64,000 bases of DNA from Mycolicibacterium vulneris (GTDB taxonomy: Bacteria > Actinomycetota > Actinomycetes > Mycobacteriales > Mycobacteriaceae), in contig NZ_NCXM01000026.1 in the NCBI RefSeq assembly GCF_002104765.1, positions 35,130-99,129 on the forward strand. Direction: 5' to 3'. The notes under the pieces are model-generated. The model did not search any database. It had not been told where the DNA came from and saw only the letters and a program-made list of their open reading frames with translations. The translations under genes were made by a program, and so were the position numbers. The stretch's first letter is position 1, and the number at the start of each line of letters is the position of its first letter. Of the stretch, positions 51,849 to 61,130 are shown piece after piece.

Positions 51849-52820
51849 TTATGAGCTCAGCGCTTCGTAGGACGTCACGGCGGCCGCGGCGGCGTCCCGC
51901 ACCCGCTGCGCCAGGGACTCGGGCTGCAGCACCTGCACGTCGGCCCCGAAGCCCAGCACCAGCCGCGTCATCCAATCCTCGGAGGCGTACGTCATCACCG
52001 CCTCGCACGATCCGTTCGGCAATTCGCGCACGTCGCGCATGGGGTAGTACTCGAACATCCAGGACGCCGCGGGCGCCACCCGCAGCGTGGCCGACGGCAG
52101 CGACGGGTCGCCGTCGAAGAGCGAGGTGTCCGGTGGGGCATGCAGCGCCGGCTCGGGCGGCGCGGCGGGCTCGTCGAGCTCGCTGGCGTCCACGATCCGG
52201 TCAAAACGGAACAACCGAACGCCTTCGGCCTCGCGCGACCAGCCCTCCAGATAGCTCTGGCCGCCGATCAGCAGCACCCGGATGGGGTCGACGACCCGGC
52301 TGGTCAGGGTGTCGTGCGAGGCGGAGTAGTAGTCGATGGTCAGCGCGTGCCTGGACTGGACGGCCGCGCGCACCGCGGCGGTGGCGCGGTTCTCCACCGG
52401 CGCGGGCTCGTCGACGGCGGACGCCGCATGGGTGGCGTCGTGCCCGACGGCTCCTGCGGCATCCTCGATCTTGGCGATGGCGCTGCGCGCGGCTTCGGGG
52501 TCGACGACGCCGGGAATGTCGGCCAGCGCACGCAACGCCACCAGCAGTCCGGTGGCCTCCGGCGAGGTGAGCTTCAGCGGGCGGTCGATGCCCGCGGAGA
52601 ACGTCACCTCGATGGTGTCCCCGGAGAATTCGAAATCGATGAGGTCACCGGGGAAATAGCCGGGCAGACCGCACATCCACAGCTGGTTGAGGTCTTCTTC
52701 CAGCTGCTTGGCCGATACGCCGAGGTCGGCGGCGGCTTTGGCCCGGGTGACCCGGGGATTGGCCTGGAAATACGGCACCATGTTGAGCAGCCGGATCAGG
52801 CGGGTGGAGATGGGTGTCAT
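51849..52820 (-). CDS. pafC: Transcriptional regulator PafC (WYL domain)
   Basis: 323 residues, ATG start overlapping the pafB stop (ATGA). N-terminal winged helix (about 5-60: LIRLLNMVPYFQANPRVTRAKAAADLGVSAKQLEEDL), WYL domain (about 145-220, ALTIDYYSASHDTLTSRVVDPIRVL) and WCX C-terminal domain. With PafB it forms the heterodimer that activates the mycobacterial DNA-damage response; despite the name it is not needed for pupylation. Confidence 0.93.
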   Translation of the reverse strand: MTPISTRLIRLLNMVPYFQANPRVTRAKAAADLGVSAKQLEEDLNQLWMCGLPGYFPGDLIDFEFSGDTIEVTFSAGIDRPLKLTSPEATGLLVALRALADIPGVVDPEAARSAIAKIEDAAGAVGHDATHAASAVDEPAPVENRATAAVRAAVQSRHALTIDYYSASHDTLTSRVVDPIRVLLIGGQSYLEGWSREAEGVRLFRFDRIVDASELDEPAAPPEPALHAPPDTSLFDGDPSLPSATLRVAPAASWMFEYYPMRDVRELPNGSCEAVMTYASEDWMTRLVLGFGADVQVLQPESLAQRVRDAAAAAVTSYEALSS

Positions 52821-53854
52821 GCGGACACTCCCCCGCGGCCGGGTGGTTGCCCCGCACCGACGGCGTCGACCCCCGCGTGCGCGCGCAGCCGGGCCAGCAC
52901 GTCGTCGCGCAGCGACTGCGGTTCGAGCACCAGGGCGTCGGCTCCGTAGCCGGCGATGTCACGGGCCAGTTGGTCGGCGGACCTGATGTCGAGCTCGATC
53001 ACCTCGCCCCCGCGACCGCCGATTTGGCGCGCGTCGACCGGCCTGCCTGCGCGCCGCAGCGCGGTGGCCCGCCCGTCGGCCACCCATACCCGGGCCTGTC
53101 CGATCGTCGGCGACGACACGTCGGTGACGGTCTGGGCCACGATCTTGCGCAGGTCAACGTCTCTCGGCACGGTGACGGTGCCCGGCGGGCCGATCGGCGT
53201 GATCTCCGGGCCGATCCGGGAGAGCCGGAAGGTGCGGGTCGCGTCGCGGTCGCGGTCGTGGCCCACCAGATACCAACGGCCCTTCTCGGTGACCACGCCC
53301 CACGGCTCGACGGTGCGGATGGCGTACGGCTCGGCCCGGGACGGCCGGTGCGGAAACTGGACGGCCTGGCGAGAATCGATGGCGGACAACAGGATTCCGA
53401 GGACTTCCTCCGACCCCCGCAAGCCCGGCACCCCGGCCGGCGACGCGATGGCGACCGGCGCGTCCGGATCGACGTCGACGCCGGCCGCGCGCAGTTTGAG
53501 CAGCGCGCCCTGGGTCGCGGTGATGAGTTCGGGCGACTCCCACAGCTGGGTCGCCACCGCCACCGCGGCCGCCTCGTCGGAGGTCAGGTCGACCGGCGCG
53601 AGCGAGTAGGCGTCGCGGTTGATCCGGTAACCCTCGGTGGGGTCCCAGGCCGACGCCCGGCCGACCTCGAGCGGGATGCCGAGGTCGCGCAACTCGTTCT
53701 TGTCCCGCTCGAACATCCGCGAGAACGCCTCGGCGCTGACGCTGTCCGAGTAACCCGCCACGCTCGACCTGATCTTCTCCGCCGAGATGTAGCCGCGGGT
53801 GGACAGCAGGGCGATGACCAGATTGACCAGCCGCTCGACTTTTGACGTCGCCAT
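52817..53854 (-). CDS. pafB: Transcriptional regulator PafB (WYL domain)
   Basis: 345 residues, ATG start. Winged helix at the N-terminus (VERLVNLVIALLSTRGYISAEKIRSSV), WYL domain near 150-230 (SRAEPYAIRTVEPWGVVTEKGRWYLVGHDRDRDATRTFRLSRI), WCX tail. Partner of PafC. 120 bp after pafA on the same strand, so co-transcription is likely. Confidence 0.93.
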   Translation of the reverse strand: MATSKVERLVNLVIALLSTRGYISAEKIRSSVAGYSDSVSAEAFSRMFERDKNELRDLGIPLEVGRASAWDPTEGYRINRDAYSLAPVDLTSDEAAAVAVATQLWESPELITATQGALLKLRAAGVDVDPDAPVAIASPAGVPGLRGSEEVLGILLSAIDSRQAVQFPHRPSRAEPYAIRTVEPWGVVTEKGRWYLVGHDRDRDATRTFRLSRIGPEITPIGPPGTVTVPRDVDLRKIVAQTVTDVSSPTIGQARVWVADGRATALRRAGRPVDARQIGGRGGEVIELDIRSADQLARDIAGYGADALVLEPQSLRDDVLARLRAHAGVDAVGAGQPPGRGGVSA

Positions 53855-53974
53855 TGGCTCCAGATTATTCGATGAACCTCGTCCGGCGCTTCCGCGGCCG
53901 TCCGCGTCGGGCTATTCCCTGCGGCCAGTTCTGTGCCCGCGGGGCTGATGTGACAGGTGCCGAGCCGATTGCGG

Positions 53975-55333
53975 CTACATGCTCGCGATCAGGCGCTTGA
54001 CCCGCTCGTCGACCGCCCGGAAGGGGTCCTTGCACAGCACGGTGCGCTGGGCCTGGTCGTTGAGCTTGAGGTGCACCCAGTCGACGGTGAAGTCCCGGCC
54101 GGCGGCCTGGGCCGCGCTGATGAACTCGCCGCGCAGCCGCGCCCGGGTGGTCTGCGGCGGGTTGTCGACGGCCTCGGCAATCTCCTCGTCGGTGGTGACG
54201 CGCGCGGCCAGCCCCTTGCGCTGCAGCAGATCGAAGACGCCGCGTCCGCGCTTGATGTCGTGGTAGGCCAGGTCCAGCTGGGCGATCTTCGGGTCGGACA
54301 GCTCCATGTTGTAGCGGTCCTGGTAGCGCTGGAAGAGCTTGCGCTTGATCACCCAGTCGATCTCGGTGTCGACCTTGGCGAAGTCCTGGCTCTCGACCGC
54401 GTCGAGCTGGCGGCCCCACAGGTCGACGATCTGCTCGATCTGCGCGTTGGACTCCCGGGTCTGCAGGTGCTCGACGGCCCGGCTGTAGTACTCGCGCTGG
54501 ATGTCCAGCGCGCTCGCCTGCCGCCCGCCAGCCAACCGCACGGGACGACGGCCGGTGACGTCGTGGCTGACCTCGCGGATGGCGCGGATGGGGTTGTCCA
54601 GCGAGAAGTCCCGGAACGGGACGCCGGCTTCGATCATCTCCAGCACCAGCGCGGCCGTGCCCACCTTGAGCATGGTGGTGGTCTCGCACATGTTCGAGTC
54701 GCCGACGATAACGTGCAGGCGCCGGTACTTCTCGGCGTCGGCGTGCGGCTCGTCGCGGGTGTTGATGATCGGCCGGCTGCGAGTGGTGGCCGAGGAGACG
54801 CCCTCCCAAATGTGCTCGGCGCGTTGGGAAAGGCAGAACGTCGCAGCCTTGGGGGTCTGCAGCACCTTGCCGGCGCCGCAGATCAGCTGGCGGGTGACCA
54901 GGAACGGCAGCAGCACGTCGGAGATCCGGGAGAACTCGCCGGCCCGCACGATCAAGTAGTTCTCGTGGCACCCGTACGAGTTGCCCGCCGAATCGGTGTT
55001 GTTCTTGAACAGGTAGATGTCACCGCCGATGCCCTCGTCGGCGAGCCGCTGCTCGGCGTCGACCAGCAGGTCCTCCAGCACCCATTCCCCGGCGCGGTCG
55101 TGGGTGACCAGCTGTACCAGGCTGTCGCACTCGGCGGTGGCGTACTCGGGGTGGCTACCCACGTCGAGATACAGGCGGGCGCCGTTACGCAGGAAGACGT
55201 TGGAGCTGCGGCCCCAGGACACGACGCGACGGAACAGGTAGCGGGCGACCTCATCAGGGCTGAGCCGGCGGTGGCCATGGAACGTGCACGTCACGCCGAA
55301 CTCGGTCTCGATGCCCATGATTCGTCGCTGCAC
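53975..55333 (-). CDS. pafA: Pup-protein ligase PafA
   Basis: 452 residues, exactly the usual length. Carboxylate-amine ligase (glutamine-synthetase-like fold) that joins deamidated Pup to substrate lysines using ATP. N-terminus MQRRIMGIETEFGV contains the catalytic Mg-binding Glu. Further conserved segments are NGARLYLDVGSHPEYATAEC near 55, NNTDSAGNSYGCHENYL near 107 and NTRDEPHADAEKYRRLHVI near 205. The start follows a 211-bp gap after prcA. Confidence 0.97.
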   Translation of the reverse strand: MQRRIMGIETEFGVTCTFHGHRRLSPDEVARYLFRRVVSWGRSSNVFLRNGARLYLDVGSHPEYATAECDSLVQLVTHDRAGEWVLEDLLVDAEQRLADEGIGGDIYLFKNNTDSAGNSYGCHENYLIVRAGEFSRISDVLLPFLVTRQLICGAGKVLQTPKAATFCLSQRAEHIWEGVSSATTRSRPIINTRDEPHADAEKYRRLHVIVGDSNMCETTTMLKVGTAALVLEMIEAGVPFRDFSLDNPIRAIREVSHDVTGRRPVRLAGGRQASALDIQREYYSRAVEHLQTRESNAQIEQIVDLWGRQLDAVESQDFAKVDTEIDWVIKRKLFQRYQDRYNMELSDPKIAQLDLAYHDIKRGRGVFDLLQRKGLAARVTTDEEIAEAVDNPPQTTRARLRGEFISAAQAAGRDFTVDWVHLKLNDQAQRTVLCKDPFRAVDERVKRLIASM

Positions 55334-55544
55334 GTAATCGAGGGTACTTGCTGTCCGACCGGGACGGTGAGCAAGCCGCGCGTATCAGTTCGACAGAAGT
55401 TTTTCGTCGACGCGTGGGTGGCTCCGCGGGGGGCGGTGAACCACCCGTCCGCCGGCACCGGCGGCCCGGCCACGCGTTGGCTCACCCGCACCTCAGGCAC
55501 CACCAGACCCATCAGCACCGACCAATATGGGCAGCGCTTGGGGC
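55334..55544. other. Gap between prcA and pafA with nested inverted repeats
   Basis: 211 bp without a convincing coding frame. It should end the prcA transcript and start pafA. ACGCGTGG (55410-55417) pairs with CCACGCGT (55470-55477), and inside them GGGTGG pairs with CCACCC, so a folded structure or weak terminator is possible. In M. tuberculosis roughly ten genes, including PE/PPE genes, lie in this position. Confidence 0.4.
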
Positions 55545-56315
55545 CTATTCGGAGGAGTCGCCGTCAGACTCGGACGGTTCGCCGTCGCCTCCGGAGCCGT
55601 TGGAATCCAGCTCGCGCAGCAAATCCTCCAGGGTGGCGCGATTGATCCGCCGAAACGCCCGTCGCGGCCGGTTGACGTCCAAGATGGCGACTTCCAGACT
55701 GCCCACGTCGAGGGTGGACTGGTCGCCGTTGGTGGCCTCGCTGCCGGCCCGCAGCGCTTTCACGGCGATGTGGGTGGCCTCGCGCAGATCGGCGTTCTCC
55801 GCGTACGACTCCTTGAGCGCCGTGGTGATCGGTTCGGTGGTCCCGCCCATCACCACGAAATGGGGCTCGTCGGCGATCGATCCGTCATAGGTAATCCGGT
55901 ACAGCTCAGGCGGTTTGGTCTCGCCGTAGTGCGCGACCTCGGCGACGCACAACTCCACCTCGTAGGGCTTGGCCTGCTCGGTGAAGATGGTACCCAGCGT
56001 CTGCGCGTAGACGTTGGCCAGCTGGCGGCCCGTGACGTCGCGACGGTCGTAGGCGTAGCCGCGGGTGTCGGCGAATTGAATTCCGCCGCGGCGCAAGTTG
56101 TCGAATTCGTTGAACTTGCCGGCCGCCGCGAAGCCGACGCGATCGTAGAGTTCGCTGATCTTCTGCAACGACCGTGACGGGTTCTCCGCGACGAAGAGCA
56201 CACCACCGGCGTAGACCAGGGCGACCACGCTCTTGCCCCGGGCGATGCCTTTGCGCGCGAGTTCGCTGCGCTCGCGCATCGCCTGCTCAGGCGAGATGAA
56301 ATACGGGAAGCTCAC
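55545..56315 (-). CDS. prcA: Proteasome alpha subunit PrcA
   Basis: 256 residues, ATG overlapping the prcB stop (ATGA). Outer-ring subunit of the 20S core; N-terminus MSFPYFISPEQAMRERSELA gates the pore and receives Mpa. Family blocks NRRGG-like RRGGIQFADTRGYAYDRRDV and VELCVAEVAHYGE are intact. C-terminus is acidic (SDGDSSE). Slightly longer than the 248 residues of Rv2109c. Confidence 0.97.
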   Translation of the reverse strand: MSFPYFISPEQAMRERSELARKGIARGKSVVALVYAGGVLFVAENPSRSLQKISELYDRVGFAAAGKFNEFDNLRRGGIQFADTRGYAYDRRDVTGRQLANVYAQTLGTIFTEQAKPYEVELCVAEVAHYGETKPPELYRITYDGSIADEPHFVVMGGTTEPITTALKESYAENADLREATHIAVKALRAGSEATNGDQSTLDVGSLEVAILDVNRPRRAFRRINRATLEDLLRELDSNGSGGDGEPSESDGDSSE

Positions 56316-57202
56316 TTCTCACCACCATCGGGGCCGAAAGTGTCGGCGCGCGAACGGCTTTGGATCACTTCGCGGGCGAATTCGGCGATGCGTGCCGTCG
56401 GCACTTCCAGCGCACCCTCGGCACCGATGGTGACCGCGGTGGGATAGATCCCGCGCACCAGGTCCGGTCCGCCGGTGGCGGAATCGTCATCGGCCGCGTC
56501 GTAGAGCGCCTCGATCGCGACCCGCACCGCGGAATCGGCGTCGGTGACCTGTGAGTACAACTTCTTCATCGACGACTTGGCGAAAATCGAGCCCGAGCCC
56601 ACCGACTGGTAGCCCTCCTCTTCCAGGTTCCAGCCGCCGGCGGCGTCGAAAGACACGATGCGGCCAGCGCGTTCGGGATCGGCAGTATCGATGTCGTAGC
56701 CCACCAGCAACGGCAACGCGATCAGACCCTGCATCGCGGCCGCCAGGTTACCGCGCACCATGATCGCCAGCCGGTTGACCTTGCCGGCGAACGTGAGCGG
56801 CACGCCTTCGAGCTTTTCGTAGTGCTCGAGTTCCACCGCATAAAGGCGGGCGAACTCGACGGCGATGGCGGCGGTGCCGGCGATGCCGGTGGCGGTGTAG
56901 TCGTCGGTGATGTACACCTTCTTGACGTCACGCCCGGCGATCATGTTGCCCTGCGTCGAACGCCGGTCACCGGCGAGCACGACGCCGCCGGGATATTTCA
57001 GCGCGACGATGGTGGTGCCGTGCGGCAGCTGCCCCGTGGCGGCATCCGATCGCGTGCCGGACAGGCTCGCCGGCAGCAATTCCGGCGCCTGGCGTCGCAG
57101 CAGCTCCGCAAATGACGAGAGATTTACAGCGGGGTCCGTGGAGAATGCGGAGCCGGGGAGTGCGGAATTGGCGGACAGGCGATTAGAGGAAGGCCAGGTC
57201 AC
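56312..57202 (-). CDS. prcB: Proteasome beta subunit PrcB (with propeptide)
   Basis: 296 residues. Catalytic subunit; autocleavage at HG|TTIVALK after Gly62 exposes Thr63, the N-terminal nucleophile. The Asp and Lys of the catalytic system are in VVLAGDRRST and the following block. GSGSIFAKSSMKKLY near 215 is conserved. ATG overlaps the pup stop (ATGA), so pup, prcB and prcA are translationally coupled. Confidence 0.97.
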   Translation of the reverse strand: MTWPSSNRLSANSALPGSAFSTDPAVNLSSFAELLRRQAPELLPASLSGTRSDAATGQLPHGTTIVALKYPGGVVLAGDRRSTQGNMIAGRDVKKVYITDDYTATGIAGTAAIAVEFARLYAVELEHYEKLEGVPLTFAGKVNRLAIMVRGNLAAAMQGLIALPLLVGYDIDTADPERAGRIVSFDAAGGWNLEEEGYQSVGSGSIFAKSSMKKLYSQVTDADSAVRVAIEALYDAADDDSATGGPDLVRGIYPTAVTIGAEGALEVPTARIAEFAREVIQSRSRADTFGPDGGEK

Positions 57203-57393
57203 TGTCCGCCCTTTTGGACATACGCGCGAACGAAGTCCTCAGCGTTCTCCTCGAGCACGTCGTCGATCTCGTCGAGCAGATCGTCGGTGTCCTCGGCTAG
57301 CTTTTCTCGGCGCTCTTGGCCCGCGGCGGTGCTGCTGGCGACATCGTCTTCGTCGTCGCCACCACCGCCACGCTTGGTCTGCTCCTGAGCCAT
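57199..57393 (-). CDS. pup: Prokaryotic ubiquitin-like protein Pup
   Basis: 64 residues, ATG with GGAGGCGGCG upstream. Disordered, highly acidic modifier; starts MAQEQTKRGGG, has the helical Mpa-binding segment (about 21-51) and ends YVQKGGQ. The terminal Gln must be deamidated by Dop before ligation by PafA. First gene of pup-prcB-prcA. Confidence 0.98.
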   Translation of the reverse strand: MAQEQTKRGGGGDDEDDVASSTAAGQERREKLAEDTDDLLDEIDDVLEENAEDFVRAYVQKGGQ

Positions 57394-57511
57394 CGCCGCC
57401 TCCTGCGTTGTGTGGGCCCGTTGAATGGCTAATGCACCGATCAAGCCACACTGCCCGTTGGTCTTTCCTAGCCTACCGGTCAACCCCGACGTTCCCGCGG
57501 TTAACCGGCAC

Positions 57512-59020
57512 CTAGCTGGTGAGTTGTTCCACCAGTTCGGCGGCGCTGTCCACCGAGTCCAGCAGCGCCCCGACGTGCGCCTTGCTGCCGCGCAGCGGCT
57601 CCAGCGTCGGAATGCGGACCAGCGAGTCACCACCGAGATCGAAAATCACCGAGTCCCAGCTGGCCGCGGCGATGTCGGCGCCGAACCTGCGCAGGCATTC
57701 GCCGCGGAAGTACGCGCGGGTGTCCGTCGGCGGTTTGTCCACCGCCTCGAGCACCTGGTGTTCGGTCACCAGGCGCTTCATCGAGCCACGCGCGACGAGG
57801 CGGTTGTACAGGCCCTTGTCCAGCCGGACGTCGGAATACTGCAGGTCCACCAGATGCAGCCGCGGTGCAGACCAGCTCAGGTTTTCGCGCTGCCGGAATC
57901 CTTCGAGCAGGCGCAGCTTGGCCGGCCAGTCCAAGATTTCGGCGCACTCCATCGGGTCGCGCTCGAGCTGGTCGAGCACGTGCGCCCAGGTTTCGACGAT
58001 GTCGGATGCGCGCGGGTCGGGGTCGCGGCTGTCGACCAGTTTGGCCACCCGATCGAGGTAAACCCGTTGCAGCGCAAGGGCGGTCAGCTCGCGACCGTCG
58101 GCCAGGGCCACGGCGGTCCGCAGCGAGGGATCGCGGCTGATCGCGTGGACCGCATGCACCGGCCGCGCCAGCGCCAGGTCGCTCAGGTCGATGCCGTGCG
58201 CCGCGCCCTCTTCGATCAGGTCCAGCACCAGCGCGGTGGTGCCCAGCTTCAGATACGTCGACGTCTCGGCGAGGTTGGCGTCGCCGATGATGACGTGCAG
58301 CCGCCGATACCGGTCGGCGTCGGCGTGCGGTTCGTCGCGGGTGTTGATGATGCCGCGCTTGAGCGTGGTCTCGAGGCCGACCTCGACCTCGATGTAGTCC
58401 GAGCGCTGGGAGAGCTGAAACCCGGGCTCGTCGCCGGAGGGGCCGATGCCGACCCGTCCGGAACCGGTGACCACCTGCCGGGAGACCAGAAAGGGGGTCA
58501 GCCCGGCGATAATTGCCGAGAACGGCGTCTGCCGCGACATCAGATAGTTCTCGTGCGACCCGTAGGAGGCGCCCTTGCCGTCGACGTTGTTCTTGTAGAG
58601 CTGCAATTTCGCGGCCCCGGGCACGCTGGCGACGTGGCGGGCGGCGGCCTCCATCACGCGCTCGCCGGCCTTGTCCCAGATCACCGCGTCGAGCGGGTCG
58701 GTGCACTCGGGTGCGGAGTATTCGGGGTGCGCGTGGTCGACGTAGAGCCGCGCGCCGTTGGTAAGGATCATGTTGGCCGCGCCGACCTCGTCGGCGTCAA
58801 CCACCGGGGGTGGGCCGGCCGAGCGGCTCAGGTCGAAGCCGCGGGCATCCCGCAACGGCGATTCCACCTCGTAGTCCCAGCGGGTGCGCTTGGCGCGCTG
58901 AATGCCCGCCGCGGCCGCATAAGCCAAAACCGCTTGCGTCGACGTGAGGATCGGGTTGGCCGTCGGGTCCGATGGCGATGAAATGCCGTATTCGACCTCC
59001 GTCCCGATGATTCGTTGCAT
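57512..59020 (-). CDS. dop: Deamidase/depupylase Dop
   Basis: 502 residues, ATG. Paralogue of PafA with the same ligase-like fold: MQRIIGTEVEYGISSP (catalytic Glu), the Dop-loop region (about 35-75), NGARLYVDHAHPEYSAPEC, NNVDGKGASYGSHENYL and NTRDEPHADADRYRRLHVI. It deamidates Pup-Gln and removes Pup from substrates. 119 bp upstream of pup on the same strand. Confidence 0.97.
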   Translation of the reverse strand: MQRIIGTEVEYGISSPSDPTANPILTSTQAVLAYAAAAGIQRAKRTRWDYEVESPLRDARGFDLSRSAGPPPVVDADEVGAANMILTNGARLYVDHAHPEYSAPECTDPLDAVIWDKAGERVMEAAARHVASVPGAAKLQLYKNNVDGKGASYGSHENYLMSRQTPFSAIIAGLTPFLVSRQVVTGSGRVGIGPSGDEPGFQLSQRSDYIEVEVGLETTLKRGIINTRDEPHADADRYRRLHVIIGDANLAETSTYLKLGTTALVLDLIEEGAAHGIDLSDLALARPVHAVHAISRDPSLRTAVALADGRELTALALQRVYLDRVAKLVDSRDPDPRASDIVETWAHVLDQLERDPMECAEILDWPAKLRLLEGFRQRENLSWSAPRLHLVDLQYSDVRLDKGLYNRLVARGSMKRLVTEHQVLEAVDKPPTDTRAYFRGECLRRFGADIAAASWDSVIFDLGGDSLVRIPTLEPLRGSKAHVGALLDSVDSAAELVEQLTS

Positions 59021-59032
59021 GACCTAAGCGTA

Positions 59033-59184
59033 GGCCGGGTGACGAAGCGGCCCGTGCGGCGGGGCGCGCAGGAGCCGGCCAATCGGGTCAGGCCGGGTGA
59101 CGAAGCGGCCCGTGCGGCGGGGCGCGCAGGAGCCGGCCAATCGGGTCCCGCCGGATGACGAAGCGGCCCGTGCGGCGGGGCGCG
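59033..59184. repeat. 58-bp tandem repeat, about 2.6 copies
   Basis: Copies begin at 59033, 59091 and 59149 with GGCCGGGTGACGAAGCGG (the third copy has C and A variants in the first eight bases). The first two copies differ by only a couple of bases at their joins; the third diverges at about 59185. It is just upstream of the dop start on the minus strand and 100 bp before the next plus-strand gene. It is MIRU/VNTR-like in size and position and likely variable in copy number. Confidence 0.85.
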
Positions 59185-59286
59185 GCGGGGCCGTTCAGCG
59201 AGCCCGCTGATGTCGGCAAAATGCCAGTCCGGCAACCCTTCCGATAAGGCCACCGCCGGCGACTACCGGCCGTAGGGTGAGCCGGC

Positions 59287-60459
59287 ATGGAGCTACTTCG
59301 CGGCCGCGCTCCGAGCCGCCAGGCCGAGCCGAGCGCCGCGGCCGAAATCTGGTTTTTGGAGCGCGGTTTGCCGTCGGTACTCACCAGGCGCGCGCGATGG
59401 CGGAGGCTCTGGACGCGGTCGGCGCCCATGCTTGCCGCGTACGCGGTGCTGCAGGCCTGCATTTTGGCGGTCTATCTGATCACCGGCGGCCACGATGTCG
59501 AGATCAGCGGCGAGCCGACAACCTCGGAATTGGCCGTGCTGGCTCTGCTTGCGCTGGCGCTGCCGTTGATGGCGGTCGTCGGCTGGCTGGTCTCGCGATC
59601 GCGAAGCCGCAAGACACGCACCGCGATAACGACGTCGTCGGTGCTGGCCGTGGCGTGCGTGGGAGTCGCCGTGGGCGACGTCGCACAGGAGGCCATCGTC
59701 GTCGCCGCCGTGCTGATCCTGACCGGCAGCGGGATCGGATCGGTCCTCGGCTGGGCGATACGGATCATGCTGTCGCACCTTGCGACCGTGGGCGCCTTGG
59801 CCGTTCGGGCCCTGCCGGTCGTGCTGCTGACCGCGTTGGTGTTCTTCAACACCTACGTGTGGCTGATGGCCGCGACCATCAGCGGCAACCGGCTGGCACT
59901 GGCCATGGCGTTCCTGGTCACCGTCGCCGCGGCGTTCGTCAGCTCGGCCACGCGAGAGCGCGCCGGGCCGATGCTGCAATCGGCGACGGCGCCGCGCGAC
60001 GAACCCGAAAAACTCGTGGGCACACCGTTCGCCACGTTGCCCAACGCCCCCACCGGCGCAGCCTTGAAGAAGTCGGAGCGCCTCAACGTGGTCTTTGTTC
60101 TGGCTGTCTCTCAGCTGGTGCAGATTCTGGTGGTGGCAGTGGTGACCACCGCGATCTACTTGATTCTGGGGCTCATCGTGCTCAGCCCCGAACTACTCAA
60201 CGAGTGGACCCACACCTACAAGAGCAGCGCGACGGTGCTCGGATTCACGCTGCCGGTGCCCGACTCGCTGATCCACATGACGCTGTTCCTCGGCGCGCTG
60301 ACGTTCATGTACGTCAGCGCCCGCGCGGCCGGCGACGCGGAATACCGCTCCACGTTCCTCGACCCGCTGATCGACGACCTGGACACGACGTTGGCGGCGC
60401 GCAACCGCTACCACGGCGCCGCCGTCTGTCGTGTTGACGGCGCCGACACCAGTGACTAA
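59287..60459 (+). CDS. Integral membrane protein, Rv2113-like
   Basis: 390 residues, ATG. Soluble basic N-terminus (about 1-45), then eight or so hydrophobic segments: about 47-67, 80-102, 112-128, 132-150, 160-185, 190-210, 265-295 and 320-342. C-terminal tail soluble (STFLDPLIDDLDTTLAARNRY). No family function recognised. Nine bp before the next gene, with which it forms an operon, between dop and mpa as in M. tuberculosis. Confidence 0.8.
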   Translation: MELLRGRAPSRQAEPSAAAEIWFLERGLPSVLTRRARWRRLWTRSAPMLAAYAVLQACILAVYLITGGHDVEISGEPTTSELAVLALLALALPLMAVVGWLVSRSRSRKTRTAITTSSVLAVACVGVAVGDVAQEAIVVAAVLILTGSGIGSVLGWAIRIMLSHLATVGALAVRALPVVLLTALVFFNTYVWLMAATISGNRLALAMAFLVTVAAAFVSSATRERAGPMLQSATAPRDEPEKLVGTPFATLPNAPTGAALKKSERLNVVFVLAVSQLVQILVVAVVTTAIYLILGLIVLSPELLNEWTHTYKSSATVLGFTLPVPDSLIHMTLFLGALTFMYVSARAAGDAEYRSTFLDPLIDDLDTTLAARNRYHGAAVCRVDGADTSD

Positions 60460-60468
60460 TTTCACCCT

Positions 60469-61113
60469 GTGTCCGCCCCTGGATCCGACCACGCCGTCGG
60501 CAAGCACGCACTCGACCTGTCCGGGAAGCGCTACGGCGAGGTACTCCTCGTAACGCCGGGCGAGGCGGGTCCGCAGGCAACGGGGTACAACAGCTTCCCG
60601 CTCAACGACTGTCCTCAAGAGCTGTGGTCGGCGCTGGACGCGCACGCCATCGCCACCGAACACGGGGCGGCCGCGGCCCTGCTCAACGGTCCCCGGTATT
60701 GGCTGATGAACTCCATCGAAAAACAAGCCCGGGGGCCGCAGATCACGAAATCCTTTGGCGGGATCGAAATGATCCAGCAGGCGACCGTGCTGCTGTCGTC
60801 GATGAACCCGGCGCCGTACGTCCCCAACACCGTCAACCGCCACACGGTCTTCGTCTTCAACGCCGGCCAAGAGGTATACGAACTCATCGATCCCCAAAGC
60901 CAGCACTGGATCATGCAGACCTGGAGCCAGGTCGCCGACGCCACCCTGTCGCGCGCGGACCTACCGGGCCTCGGCGATCGTCTCGATCTGCCGGCGGGGT
61001 GGGCCTACCAACCGCGCGTGCTCACCGAGGAATTGCGCGTGGACACAACACAGCGGCCGGCCCAGGTGCTGCAGGACAATCTGACCAACAGCTATTCGCT
61101 GGTGACCGACTGA
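60469..61113 (+). CDS. Conserved protein, Rv2114-like
   Basis: 214 residues, GTG start. Soluble, mixed alpha/beta, no signal peptide or TM. Conserved-looking segments: LDLSGKRYGEVLLVTPGE near 16, MNSIEKQARGPQ near 80, VFVFNAGQEVYELIDPQSQHWIMQTWSQV near 128, GWAYQPRVLTEEL near 177. Gly/Tyr/Trp pattern suggests a beta-barrel-like binding domain but no family is recognised. Converges on mpa across the long hairpin at 61131-61179. Confidence 0.75.
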   Translation: MSAPGSDHAVGKHALDLSGKRYGEVLLVTPGEAGPQATGYNSFPLNDCPQELWSALDAHAIATEHGAAAALLNGPRYWLMNSIEKQARGPQITKSFGGIEMIQQATVLLSSMNPAPYVPNTVNRHTVFVFNAGQEVYELIDPQSQHWIMQTWSQVADATLSRADLPGLGDRLDLPAGWAYQPRVLTEELRVDTTQRPAQVLQDNLTNSYSLVTD

Positions 61114-61130
61114 CCGCCGGCGACGCCGAG

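Noticed and set aside
53865..54971. 368-codon minus-strand frame
   Set aside because: Shifted frame inside pafA; the pafA frame at 53975-55333 carries all family motifs.
57425..58981. 518-codon plus-strand open frame
   Set aside because: Antisense to dop; shadow of a strongly conserved gene.
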